Source of the DNA: Coenobita brevimanus
Taxonomy: Eukaryota; Arthropoda; Malacostraca; Decapoda; Coenobitidae
Length of the DNA stretch: 64,000 nt
Assembly (NCBI GenBank): GCA_032717465.1
Contig: CM064690.1
Location: forward strand, 13,942,830 to 14,006,829
Direction: 5' to 3'
The position numbers and the translations under genes were made by a program. Below the pieces are notes generated by a model. That model had not been told where the DNA came from, did not search any database, and was given only the letters and a program-made list of their open reading frames with translations. Below are positions 9,588 to 20,168 of the stretch, in pieces (within the stretch, counting starts at the first letter, position 1; each line of letters opens with the position of its first letter).

Positions 9588-10937
9588 GAGGCACATGCAG
9601 TAGTAAGGGCACAAGCGCCACCGCACCCAAATCCAAGTTGCCAGTACTGCATTTTTTCTCAGGGTTTCCTCTATCCAACAGTAGGTCGTATATGCCCTTC
9701 TGATTATTTTTCTTATGGTCTAGTGAGCCCTGAAACACCCACGATTTTTCAGCTGTATACACCCTAATACAGCTCTGCCAGAACGCGCCGGAGTAAGGGA
9801 ACAAGCACCACTTTCCCTTTAAATCAGGAGTACTTTGGTGTGTGTGTGGGTGGCCGTGCCTTCCTTCTCTCAATTACGTCTCTCCCACCACACCACGCTG
9901 GTGGATCTCAGCAGCCAATGAAAATTCGTTTTGACTGAGCTAGCATTGTTATTGGGTGATTGATGCCACCATCCAGTATAAACGCAATTAAAACACCAGT
10001 CTCTTCCCTGCGCCTTTTTTTTAAACAGAACTCTTTGAATGCTTCATTATTTTTTTTTATTTTACGAGTGTTTCCGTTGTGTTGTTGTACTGTGATATTC
10101 TTGGGTGATAACAGTGAGCATCAGGAGGCTGTTGTTAGTGAAAATGAGTCTGGTGTTAGTAAGAATAGTGAGTGTATTCTGGGACCTTCCTGTGGCCGTA
10201 AACGCAAACCAAAGCCAGACACGTGGAAAGCCAGTGTGGTGAAAAAACTTCGTAATAAAGGTAAGGCTTACACCAGCCGTATGACTATGAAACTGGTGGA
10301 AGCATGAAAGATAGGACCCCCATATGCTGATGGTTGTTTCAATAAAGTGACTAGGAAGTGGAGAATAGTCGGCAGGGTTGGTGAGCACTACATTAGTGTT
10401 ACACTCCCCTTCCTTCTGATCTTCAGTCTCTCTCTCTCTCTCTCTCTGTTTTCCTTTTTTATGCCTGCCTGCCACCCTATTATGCCTATTCTACTTTTTT
10501 TATTATTATGACATTGCTGTATTATTCTGAGCATTGTTGAAAGATTTTTTTAAAAATTATTATTTATCATTATTATATGAATGATTATCATATGTATGGT
10601 ACTATTATGGGATTATTATAACATCTGTTCTGATGTGTTGTAATGTCAATGGTTAGGAGATAGAAAAAAAAAAAAGGATTTCAGCAGTAAAAGAGATATG
10701 ATTTTGCAAATTATCAGAGCCACATTACCTGACGTTTTATGCTGCAGCAAAGGCATAAAGCATAAAAATGACATAATTTTGGGTTACATATTGGAGGGAT
10801 AAATTTTCTTTAAATTGGTGCAAAGTAGATTGAATTCGTATGGTTGGTTTGGAAGATCTTGTTGTTTCAAAACTTTAAATGTGTTTTTCTCGTTTTTTAA
10901 AAAAGGGCGCTTGTGCCCTTACTACAGCATGTGCCTC
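9588..10937 (+). mobile_element. Unclassified TIR transposon with 3-bp target duplication
   Basis: A 1350-bp element. The left end is GAGGCACATGCAGTAGTAAG then GGCACAAGCGCC; the right end is the inverted equivalent with one mismatch, giving TIRs of about 32 bp. The flanks are ATT on both sides (9585-9587 and 10938-10940), so a 3-bp target-site duplication is likely. The flanking LINE-A sequence is continuous once the element is removed. The interior carries a short plus-strand coding remnant (9960-10307 and beyond), a (TC)n run near 10430 and AT-rich sequence. I cannot assign it to a superfamily. Confidence 0.72.
10095..10307 (+). pseudogene. Fragment of an uncharacterised transposon-associated protein
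   Basis: The open frame from about 10095 contains GRKRKPKPDTWKASVVKKL then RNKGKAYTSRM, stops at 10305-10307, and continues in the same frame with KIGPPYADGCFNKVTRKW. I associate the pattern basic K/R cluster, W-K-x-x-V-x-K-x-L-R, G-x-x-Y-x-S, then PP-x-x-x-x-C-F-x-K-V with uncharacterised repeat-encoded arthropod proteins, possibly a Zn-binding module. That is recall and cannot be confirmed here. Upstream residues are Ser/Glu-rich. No catalytic domain is present, and the element is too short for one. It sits between TIRs, so it is probably the leftover 5' coding end of a larger autonomous element. Confidence 0.45.
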
Positions 10938-11068
10938 ATTTATATCCGACTTCCAATCCTCCGGGACTGTACCTTCCTCCCAGGCCAATCTGCACATCAT
11001 CAGCATCCATTCTACTACCATCTCTTCCCCATGCATCAGCATTTCACCTCACATCTTCATCCTTACCC

Positions 11069-12530
11069 ATCACAGTACACAAATACTGTACTTGAATGCA
11101 GTCACATTCTCCATATCCTCACCATCCAACCTGGCTGTGCATTCTGTGACTTCATTCCTCTAAAACACCATAACTTTACTCTTGTTTACTGTTTCATCAG
11201 CAAACAGCAACACCAGAATTTTCCACACTTCACCCTCCTTCATTAGAGCCACCTCTACATCCACTGCCCTACCTTGCACCTCCATTACAACCCCATCCAT
11301 GTATATATCAAACAGCCATGGAGACATCACACATCCCTGTTTCAGTCCCACATTTAAATCAAAGAACTCACTCAGCTCACCATCCACTTACACCATAGCC
11401 CTAGCTCCCTCGTACATACCCTTCACAGCACTCAACAATTTCCCCTCAACTCCATATATTCTTAATACCTTCCACATACCTTGCCTATCTACTCTATCAT
11501 ATGCTTTCTCCAAGTCCATGAAGGCAACATACACTTTCTTTCTAGATACTTCTTCACTAAACATCTTAGAACAAATATCTGGTCTGCATATGCTTTTCCC
11601 TTCCTAAATCCCCCTTGTTCTTCTCCAACTAGCTCCTCTGTTGTATGCCTGACCCTATCAATAAGTATTTTACGATATGTTTTTCCAGTCATACTACAAA
11701 GTCAAATACCCCTATGATTACCACATACTTCTCTCTCCCTTTTTCCTTTGTATAATGGAACAGTTATACCTAATTTCCAGTCCTCTGTAACCCTTCCATC
11801 TTCCCAAGCCAATCTACAGAACTTCCACATCACTCCACAATAATCTCATCCCCATACATCAGCATTTAACCACACACTCCATCAATTCCTGGGGCCTTTC
11901 CCATCTTGATCTTCATTGGTTCAGCTACTTCCGCCCTACTGATCTCTTCCTCCCTCCTCTGATCTCTTCTTCTCCCAGCCATTTCCCAACCACTTAAACT
12001 TGTACTGCTGTCACTCTCTACATTTAACAAATCCTCAAAGTGCGTCTTCTATCTCCTCAATTTCTCTCTCTTCTCCACCAGCAATCTGTTATTCCCATCT
12101 TTCACTCCTCTGCTATTTCCACTATCACACAGTCTTACTTTCTTTACCTCCTTCCAGAACAGTTTCTTACTCTCCCTCCATTTCACGCTCAGATTCTTCC
12201 CAAACTCCTCATCGACTCTCTTCATACCCTCCTTCACCAGTCTCTTCTCCTTTCTCCTGCTCACATATACCTCTCTCTTCTCTCTCTTATCATCTCCCCT
12301 ACCTATACTTGCTAGCCAGTCACTATGCCATCTTCTGCTCCACAGCTCCTTTCACCTGATCATTCCACCATGCTGTTCTTTGCACACCTCTGCATCTCCT
12401 CCTCACTCCACAAACCACATCGGATGCTGTGCTTATCTCTTCCGTGAATATCTTGCATACTTCTTCCACCCCTTCCGTCTGCTCTAACTCATACCCTCCC
12501 AATCTTTCTTCCACTATGCTCATATATGTA
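11069..12530 (-). mobile_element. LINE-A copy 4, truncated at both ends, with internal deletion
   Basis: Minus-strand LINE-A sequence from the post-palm region back to the linker between endonuclease and reverse transcriptase. It adjoins copy 3 at about 11068. Part of the palm-to-KSKVMVF region is deleted (FADE is joined directly to TVNKSKVMVF near 11190). The 5' end lies at about 12530. Confidence 0.78.
11100..12520 (-). pseudogene. LINE-A linker and reverse transcriptase (copy 4)
   Basis: Pieces in order on the minus strand: VEERLGGYELEQTEGVEEVC (12480 region), CRGVQRTAWWNDQVKGAV, then KRVDEEFGKNLSVKWRESKK (12150-12230), VGEEQGGFRKGKAYADQIF (11570-11630) and DLNVGLKQGCVMSPWLFDIY with YMDGVVMEVQGRAVDV (11270-11365). 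At least four frameshifts break the frame. The catalytic block reads LLFADETV: the second Asp of FADD is changed and the following sequence is deleted. The endonuclease domain is absent. It cannot be functional. Confidence 0.75.
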
Positions 12531-12858
12531 CAATTGTTATTTTTGCTAGAACGATCAATATCATCCTCTATGAAGCCACAGCGGCCACATACATGGAAGC
12601 CTATAGTCAATTGTTTGTTCTAAGTTAGCTGATGGTGTATCTATGGAAAATCCCATTTTGAGTCATCTGTCCAAGTGTGGCCTCTCGCAACGACCCTTTG
12701 AACTCGCATGCTCTCAGGTGTGTGTGTCTCCCCTGCATCTGCTCCCAGCGTGCATCATGTTACATCCATATCTCTCATGTGTCTTTTCATCACTCACCCA
12801 TCGCAATTGTTACTGTGCAGTGTCAGTCAGAGGAAGGGATAGATTCATTACAGATGCT
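12531..12858. other. No recognisable feature
   Basis: About 330 bases between LINE-A and a piggyBac MITE. Nothing is identified on either strand. Confidence 0.45.
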
Positions 12859-12862
12859 TAAC

Positions 12863-13631
12863 CCGCTTCGTTCCAACCGATTTTCCACCACTGACTCCCC
12901 CCAATCCCGACCAATTTTGGAAAAAAAAAAAAAAAATGTTTTGCCTCAAACCTCCGCTTTTGGTGAGAAACATCGAAAATTCGTAGAGAAATTGCTCACC
13001 TGAGGTTTAAAATACTGGATACAGGTAGCAGTACCCCTTATCTTACTGGGTTTTCTATCAGGCTGGCTTAAAAGAAAACGAGTTCTATGGGAGGGTAAGT
13101 ATTCCACATCACTCATAAACGGTATTTATTTATTTATTTGGTACGAATTTATATGTAGTACAAGAGTATATTGGTTTTCACAACAGTAATATAGGCAATA
13201 TAAGCATTGTTTCACTCTCCAAACACATCAGCATACCTGACCTTTTTTGGCAACATTACCTGATCATCATTTCTGACTGTTTCTTCCTCTAATACTATGT
13301 AAACTTTGTCCTCCACATTGTCATCGATTGGGGAATCGCTCTGGCCTTGAATTTCATACCATGGCATGACATGTATTTACAGGCCAGGTCACTGGTAACA
13401 GGTGAATTGTCGAGACAATGGCGTGCGGGGAGGTCATGTGGGGTAAGGCATTGTCCCTGCCTGGCATCTTGTAGAGGAAGGTGTCCTGTGTATACGTACC
13501 AAAAATCACGCACGAAATTTGAAAAATGTGCAAGTGACAGACCTTGCAATTGTGGCGCATTTATATACGTCGACGGGATTCGCAGCGACAAAACGTTCGA
13601 ATGTATGTATACGTCAACGGGAGTCGGCGGG
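12863..13631. mobile_element. piggyBac-type MITE
   Basis: A 769-bp element flanked by TTAA (12859-12862 and 13632-13635). The left end is CCCGCTTCGTTCCAACCG and the inverted right end is CCCGCCGACTCCCGTTG; the terminal CCCGC is shared and the rest is only loosely similar. Short frames inside are not recognised as transposase. A non-autonomous element is the likely reading. Confidence 0.62.
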
Positions 13632-13635
13632 TTAA

Positions 13636-16372
13636 TGTTGAGACAGCGAGAGTTCCTCGACATCTTTTAGCAGGGTATCTGCCTTATGCAGGAGAAAGAC
13701 CCTAACACTGGCAGGAGTGGAAATGCTATCCACTTGATTGAATTTGGTCATTGTTGCTACCGCAAGATATACACAACAAAGAACAGGGCCACCAGGCAGA
13801 CAAGTGCAGTATCACCTTCCAACCAAGACCATTGACAAGAGCACCCAAAGGAACAAAAGTCAAAGCCACCAAGAAGCTGCACACATCTCTGTATTGTTCT
13901 GCCTCACCCACCTCCATGCCACATATTTCACCCGCTTCCATGCCTCCTGTCTCAATTGCTCGCTCCCTCACTATCCCCCCCCCCCCATCATTGGATACCT
14001 GGACACAAGCTGTCCTCTAGCTTCAGGGTACATGATGAAGACCTTGACAAGGGGTTTGGTGGGGGTGGGGGTTGAAAACAATTTTATACATGTTATGTGG
14101 TTGACCATTACCTTCATTAAACCCATGTAATAATGTGTTCAGTCCATGATTGATCACCATATGATAGGTTTTCCAGCAATGTAACCCATTCAAAAAATAA
14201 AAGAGACCTGTATTACTTAAGGGGTTTAATATTAACATTGGTGATAATATATGTTTTTAGAGTTTAACTTAGGGTTGGTTAAGACTTCTCTAACCATTTC
14301 TAATCCCAAATGTCACCTGATCCCCTCTTGCAGGGTTCCTGTTGTATTGCAGCAACTTATCACTCTCTTGGAAGACCTTACTATGCAGTGTAAAAATCAA
14401 AACCAGCAGGAAAACCATGTAGGGGTCAGAGAAGGATGTGTATGCAGGAGCCAGGCAAGCAGGTCACCCTGCTGGGGGAATCTGGCCAACACTGAATAGG
14501 CTATGTGCTGTATATTTAATATATACCACTACCAGCCATTACAGTTGCCATACAGCAGTCACAAGCTGTCTAATGTATGATGGCACCATTTTCGTGAAAC
14601 TAAACCAAGAAAAAAAATATCCTATATAAAAGTTATTTTCAAGAGAATATCAGATTTTCCAAACAAATGCACTGAAAACCGGCATGGAAAAATAATTTTG
14701 TGGGGAAGGAAAAATTGGCCTATGGCTACAGGACTTTTAAAAGGAGACTTGTAGATAATGAGGAAGACAATGGTATTTTTTTCATAGTTTCAGTGAGTTG
14801 AAAATCTGAAAATCTTATTCATTTGGTCCCCTTAACTTGATTTAGGTTAGTTTAGGTCAGTTTTAGTTACAATTGTTTGGATTTTTAGAAGTTGGATGAG
14901 GCTAGGTTATTCCCTTGCAATTTCAAGTTACAGTACCACTTTCAAGCTAAAGCATCTGGCTGTAGATAGAGATAGACTTTCAAGCTGCATGGAGGGTGGA
15001 AAGTACAGTATTAATCTGTAAACGTCACAAATCACACATGATTTTGAGCTAAAACTGGTGAAATCTGCTTTCATTAAACCATAGAATCTGTAAATTTCCT
15101 TTTGCCAGTTGATTTACAATGATCTCCTCATTATCATGTGTAATTAATGCCAATTGAAGCTTAGTGCATGAAATTGCCCAATAATGAAAGCACAGAACCC
15201 ACAGGATTTATCCTAATTGGTACCAGGCACCTCACTCGTAAACTCAACTTTTACCCTTTATAGCAGTTAGGTCTACTTCATAAATACATACTCTTATTGT
15301 ATCAAAAACACACATAAGCATGGTTAGGTTACTCAAGAGTGATGAAAAGTGCACAATAAGAAAAACACATACAGTACCACAGAGAGACCTGAAATAGGAT
15401 TGAGGAATTGGGTTCTGAGGCTCAGGGTTGGAGAAATAGTGCTCTCCACCACCTGGAATTTACTCCTCGAGTAGGGCTTCATCTTTGAATCCCTCATATC
15501 AGAAACCACCATCAGTGCCAGCAGAAACCAGCTCAGGTGCGTGATAATTATACTTTTTTTTCTTTTTAACTGAAAAATGCTTGATAATAGCAGCAGTGTA
15601 GATTTTCATCTTGCAGTGGTAATGAAAACTGATAAAACCAAGTGCATGACAACCAAGGGATCAATGTACCTCATGACAACTTAAAGTGATATTTGTTCTC
15701 AAATTAATATTAACAACAGTAAAATTTCCAGTGAAAAGTAACCGGGGAGCTACTGAAGCTGGGTTGTGTGGGAGGAGAGGGTGGAGGAAAGCTTGGTTTT
15801 GTTTTATTGGGTTTAGTTGGAGTAGACTGACTACATAGGTCAGGTTAGTTTTGACTAGTTTTAATCAGGTTTTGTTAACTGATTTGGAAAAAAGCACTTT
15901 GTGATACAGATGTGAGAGTTGAATAATCAAGAAAAAACAGACATGTGCTAAAAAAAAACTGATGATTGGATGAAAGCACAAATTGACCTTGAAATTACAT
16001 ACCAAGCAGACACTTCCAGAACCTGCTTCTGTGGTTAGGTTCATTGTTGTTAAATGTGGTTTGCATATTAAATCTGAGGGATAATTAACATCAAAAATGG
16101 GATTTCTGCAACTTTTAAACTTAAAATAATTAGGTAATACTTTACAGAGGGAAAAATACAACATAAATTATTGTACAACCACAGAATGTGGGGATTTCCT
16201 AATATCATATTAGGTCTAACTTTACCCGTTAAGCTAGGAGAGGGACCTATCGTGGATTTCAAAGTAAAGTTTGGTAATGTATGGTTTAGTTTAAACAGCA
16301 GCAAGACCTGACCAGTTCACTTCTTATTGCTACAGTTTGTTTTCCATATTTTTCTTATATTTATGGTGATAT
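13636..16372. other. Unrecognised low-repeat stretch
   Basis: About 2.7 kb of AT-rich sequence with short open frames only (up to 130 codons near 13738-14130, composition not gene-like). No TIR pair, retroelement motif or splice-bounded coding segment could be supported. This is the longest region here without recognisable transposon sequence. Confidence 0.4.
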
Positions 16373-16574
16373 ACAAATGCATGTTGGAAAGAACAATCCA
16401 CAGCACACCTATGACAAGGGGTTAATAATAGAGATGTACCGATGTATCAGTATCGGCCCAGTTTTAGAGTATCGGTATCAGACTCGTTATCGGCTGATTT
16501 TCTGTCGATACTACCGATATTTAAAAGGAATTTAGTGCATAGCATATCACTCACTGGAAGTTATTTAGTTTATT

Positions 16575-18236
16575 TGGATGTTTATTGACCAAAGATGGAG
16601 ATATTAAAAATAGATGGAAAGAGCATTTTGAGACAGTTCTTAATAGACCAATACCACCAGAAGAGGATATACCGTCTGCTCAGGAAGATTTAAATATAGA
16701 AACAGGAGAGTTGAGGCTTGCAGAAGTGGAGAAAGCAGTAAAACAGTTAAAGAATAATAAGGCACCAGGGGAGGATGGTTTATTTCCGGAAATGTTTAAA
16801 GTGGAGGGGGATAGATTAATAATGATCTTGACCAAGCTATTCAATAAGATATGGGTGACGGGGTTACTACCATCAGTTTGGAAGAACGGTGTAATTGTTA
16901 AAGTTCCGAAGAAGGGAGACCTGAGTGAATGTGGTAATTGGAGGGGAATCTCTTTGTCACCGATAGCTTTGAAAGTTTTCAGTAGAGTGTTGTTAAATAG
17001 GTTGGAGCCGGTGGTTGAGGGTATTCTGAGGGATGAACAGGCTGGTTTTAGAAAGGGACGTGGTTGCAATGATCAGATCTTTATAGTTAGGCATTTGATG
17101 CAGCAAGTTAATGAAATGAGAGTACCGTTAAGTCTTTGTTTTGTTGATTTTGAAAAGGCTTTTGATAGTGTTTCAAGAGAGACTATGGGGAAGATCATGA
17201 GACATTATGGAATACCAGAGGAGTTTGTGAGGGTCATTATGAACATGCATGAGGACACATTTTGTAAAGTGATGGTTGATGGTTGTCTGAGTGATTCGTT
17301 TGAAGTCAAGTCCGGCGTAATTCAAGGTGGTGTTCTATCGCCTTTACTATTTATATTGGTCATTGATTACATTATGAAACGCGTTGGAACAGAAACCGGT
17401 GCAGGCATACTTTGGGGAGAGAACAGGAAACTTTTGGATTTAGATTATGCAGATGATATAGTTTTGATTTGTGATGGGCCAGAAGAGATGCAGAGAGCGT
17501 TGGACTGTTTAGTGAGTGAAGGTCGCAAGGTGGGTTTGGTTATTAATTGTGGAAAAACTGAAATAATCAATATGAATTTTGAAAATGCGCAGGAATGTGT
17601 AACTGGAGGTATGGTTGTAGAGCAAGTTGATAGGTTTAAATATTTAGGTACTTATTTAGCCAAGGATGGTTCTTTGAACTTTAAATTCGAGGAAAGGTTA
17701 AAGAAGGCTAATCAGGCAATGGGAATGCTTAAAAATATTTGGAATAATAACAATTTTTCTGTGCATACAAAAATCAAACTTTATAAGGTAATGGTTAGGA
17801 GTATCTTAATTTATGGACACGAGTCTTGGTACAGCACAGTGACTATGGAAAATAAATTCTTGGTGTTTGAAAACAAAGCACTTAGAAGAATATTAGGAGT
17901 TAAGTGGTGGGAAAGGATACCAAATAGTAGAATTAGAGAAATAACGGGAGTGCAGCCGGTCGATGAATATGTTAGGTTCTCACGATGGAAGTGGCTAGGA
18001 CATGTGTATAGGAGACAGGGAATAGTACGAGGTACACCAGGGTGGGTGGCACTTGGTAGGAGAGGTAGAGGAAGGCCAAAAGAGACGTGGGTGAGGACAA
18101 TGAGACGGGAAGCTGGAGATGAGTGTTGGGGAGATCTTGAGGAGTTAGCACAAGATAGGATGTGGTGGTGTGAGTTCATCGAGGCCCTATGCATCCCCGA
18201 GGGTGCCACAGGAAATGATTGATTGACTGATTGATA
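16575..18236 (+). mobile_element. LINE-D, RTE-like, 5'-truncated, nested in the hAT-like element
   Basis: A 5'-truncated non-LTR retrotransposon ending in a (TGAT)n tail at about 18217-18236. It interrupts the hAT-like element, so it is the youngest member of this three-layer nest. Confidence 0.82.
16585..18222 (+). CDS. LINE-D reverse transcriptase (545 codons, N-terminus truncated)
   Basis: Uninterrupted reverse-transcriptase frame. In order: an N-terminal linker with KNRWKEHFETVLNRP; the fingers region KAPGEDGLFPEMFK; VPKKGDLSECGNWRGIS; LLNRLEP and DEQAGFRKGRGCNDQIF; palm A FVDFEKAFDSVSRE; block B GVIQGGVLSPLLFIL; the catalytic LDYADDIVLI at about 17440-17470; the FKYLGTYLAKDGS block; and the C-terminal WLGHVYRR and GRGRPKETW blocks. 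This is the complete RT domain of an RTE-like LINE. The apurinic-type endonuclease is missing through 5' truncation, and the TTG start is simply the first codon after the truncation. The frame has no stop, so insertion is recent. It cannot retrotranspose by itself without the endonuclease, and there is no evidence of a promoter. Confidence 0.88.
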   Translation: MTKDGDIKNRWKEHFETVLNRPIPPEEDIPSAQEDLNIETGELRLAEVEKAVKQLKNNKAPGEDGLFPEMFKVEGDRLIMILTKLFNKIWVTGLLPSVWKNGVIVKVPKKGDLSECGNWRGISLSPIALKVFSRVLLNRLEPVVEGILRDEQAGFRKGRGCNDQIFIVRHLMQQVNEMRVPLSLCFVDFEKAFDSVSRETMGKIMRHYGIPEEFVRVIMNMHEDTFCKVMVDGCLSDSFEVKSGVIQGGVLSPLLFILVIDYIMKRVGTETGAGILWGENRKLLDLDYADDIVLICDGPEEMQRALDCLVSEGRKVGLVINCGKTEIINMNFENAQECVTGGMVVEQVDRFKYLGTYLAKDGSLNFKFEERLKKANQAMGMLKNIWNNNNFSVHTKIKLYKVMVRSILIYGHESWYSTVTMENKFLVFENKALRRILGVKWWERIPNSRIREITGVQPVDEYVRFSRWKWLGHVYRRQGIVRGTPGWVALGRRGRGRPKETWVRTMRREAGDECWGDLEELAQDRMWWCEFIEALCIPEGATGND

Positions 18237-18509
18237 GGGATGAAAAATAAAATTGGTAATATCCAATTATTAAGTACAGTGCCATTTTATTTTGAGCACA
18301 TGGTGCATAGTAATACAGTACATTCTTTGGTAATGAGCCACATCTGCCGCCGTTTACATGTACGAGACAGGTTGGAAGCCTCGCATCAGTGGCTCAGGGC
18401 CTTGCCACAGCCCTCAGACGGCAGGCACCACCCTCCTTTACTGATCGGTATCAGTCCAATTTTGTGGTATCGGTATTGGTATTGGTATCAGTTCATCTCT
18501 AGTTAATAT

Positions 18510-19078
18510 ATCAAGAGTCCACACCAGAAAAAGACCTGGGGGTACTGTTTAGTGATAACTTAAAGTTTGACATACAAATAGACAGGATTGTGTCTAAAGC
18601 AAACAGTATCCTTGGACTTACGAAGAGAACATTCAGGTATTGGACGAATGAGGGTTTCACCACCATCTACTAGGACAGTCCCACATCTCAGACACACCTT
18701 ACCTATGAACAACATCTTCAACCTCTCAACCTCCCAAAACTAGAGGAGCGTAGAAGATGAGGAGACATGATTAAAGTCTATAAGGTACTGGAAGAACATG
18801 AGAACATAAATCATTTAGACCACTTTCAAAGGACAGATAACAATGTGCAAGGGAACTCAAGACAGCTGTACAAAAAGCGATTCAATAAATCACAAACCGG
18901 AAACACATTTGCTCACAGAGTAATCAGTCACTGGAACAGACTTCCAGAGAATGTTGTGAGTGTGCCCTCAATAAATATTTTTAAGGAAAGGTATATTTTT
19001 AAGGAAAGGTATGATAAATACATGGTACAGGTGGAAATGGAGGTGAGCAATATGATCTATGTACAGGTAAGCCCTTAA
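18510..19078 (+). pseudogene. LINE-C reverse transcriptase C-terminal fragment
   Basis: C-terminal part of a CR1/L2-type reverse transcriptase. Recognised blocks are EKDLGVLFSDNLKF, then IVSKANSILGLTKRTFRYW (18580-18650), a frameshifted middle, and RRGDMIKVYKVLEEHENINH followed by RTDNNVQGNSRQLYKKRFN and FAHRVISHWNRLPENVVSV (18750-18975). The last is the conserved W-N-x-LP-x-x-VV end of these proteins. A small in-frame duplication (IFKERYIFKERY) occurs near 18978-19010. No catalytic block remains. The 103-codon open frame at 18767-19078 is part of it. Confidence 0.78.
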
Positions 19079-19285
19079 TTCACGCGAGAGTTAGGTTCCC
19101 AGACCCTTCGCGTATGTGGTAAATTCGCGTATATGTTCTGCCCTTGTGTGCACATAATTACACATGTCTATTAAGTATATTACATCTGAATAATACTGTT
19201 TATGCACTACATACACCTTATAAACTAGCATAAAGTATGAAAAACAACAAAAATGTAAGAAATTTAACACTGAAACCTGACAAGC

Positions 19286-19541
19286 ACAGGTGTAGGTGTA
19301 GACACTTCAGCAGCTTGGTGCACAAGCCCTCACTGCCTCCCATATGCTACATTCTGCCTTCTTTATTGTATGAACAGTTGACTCATTCACCCCAAACATA
19401 CGGTTCCAAGACAATTCACAGGCGTAGGTGGAGACACTTTAGCACAGTCTGGAGCACTAACCCTCACTGTCTCCCGTATGCTACGTTCTCCTTCTTTATT
19501 GTATGAAGAGTTGACTCACCCCAAACATATGGTTCTGAGAC
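19286..19541. repeat. Two diverged tandem units of about 125 bp
   Basis: Units start at ACAGGTGTAGGTGTAGACAC and ACAGGCGTAGGTGGAGACAC and share CTTCTTTATTGTATGAA and CACCCCAAACATA blocks. They are internal to Tig-C. Confidence 0.75.
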
Positions 19542-19675
19542 ATTTCACCATCAAGTCAATTCACCATCAAAACATAGACGATTCCCCATCATTCTATTAA
19601 TATACTTATTATTGATTAATTAATACTTTAATAACTAATTTTCAGGGGGATTTTATAACTCATATAAGTAAAAAA

Positions 19676-19867
19676 CTAATATACTGTACTTGCTAAATAA
19701 ACTGGTATGTAAATAAATGACAGGGAATCGTCCTGACGGAGAATTGTCGCCGACATTCCTCCCTGAAGTTTGTCCAACACTTTAACTTTCTCTGTCAGCA
19801 ACATCACTTTACTAGTCCGTTTTGGTGTGTTACTACATGCATCACTAGCACTATGCTTAGGCCCCAT
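19676..19867 (-). pseudogene. Tig-C transposase N-terminal remnant (CENP-B type HTH)
   Basis: The minus-strand frame starts MGPKHSASDACSNTPKR, then KVMLLTEKVKVLDKLQGGMS. It closely follows the pattern of Tigger/CENP-B-like proteins, which open with M-G-P-K, a Ser/Lys-rich stretch and then a psq-type helix-turn-helix (V-M-x-x-x-E-K-x-x-x-L-D-x-L). I take the Met at 19867 as the start; the longer frame from 19888 adds seven unlikely residues. The frame diverges after about 50 residues and the DDE domain is absent. It is a DNA-binding-domain remnant in a deleted element. Confidence 0.65.
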
Positions 19868-20168
19868 GTTGGCAGACAAGGCAAGCAATCACTGGAAGGC
19901 AGAAAAATAAGCCACAAATAATGATTGGCCAGTCACCCATGGTTCGACCGTCGGATTCAAACTGACTGTCTGTGGTGCGTGGTAGACCGACCTCCCACAC
20001 ACACACACACATGTGTATGCACACGGGCAGCAGGTAGGCATTTTTATATTTTATTTATTTCTCTTGTATATTAAAATTATTTATTTGAATACTATAATTT
20101 TGTTTTAATTATTGTACGAAAAATTCGTGGATAACCGAAATCGCGTGAAAAAAGTTCGCGTGAATTAA

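Larger units (their letters stand above)
8236..11068 (-). mobile_element. LINE-A copy 3, interrupted by SINEs and a TIR element
   Basis: Minus-strand LINE-A sequence in three blocks: 8236-8728 (post-palm region back to the KQGC block), 9211-9587 (palm block A back to the LINE region before it) and 10938-11068 (further upstream RT). The blocks are separated by a SINE cluster (8739-9210) and the unclassified element at 9588-10937. Removing the two insertions rejoins homologous LINE-A sequence in the correct order. Confidence 0.8.
16429..18501. mobile_element. hAT-like non-autonomous element with 8-bp TSD, carrying a LINE
   Basis: The left end is TAGAGATGTACCGATGTATC and the inverted right end is TAGAGATGAACTGATACC, both followed by repeated TATCGGTATC-type subterminal sequence. 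The flanking octamers are GTTAATAA (16421-16428) and GTTAATAT (18502-18509), an 8-bp duplication with one mismatch, as expected for hAT transposons. The interior outside the nested LINE (16451-16575 and 18237-18480) has no transposase, so it is non-autonomous. Confidence 0.78.
16373..19055 (+). mobile_element. LINE-C fragment (CR1/L2-like), split by a hAT-like element
   Basis: LINE coding sequence is present on both sides of the 16429-18501 insertion: 16373-16428 and 18502-19055. With the inserted element and one copy of its 8-bp target duplication removed, the frame reads continuously from MHVGKNNPQHTYDKG into LIYQESTPEKDLGVLFSDN. Confidence 0.75.

Noticed and set aside
13347..13670. A 107-codon Cys-containing frame in the piggyBac MITE region
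   Set aside because: It overlaps the MITE end and the opposite strand is equally open; no transposase or zinc-finger spacing could be supported.
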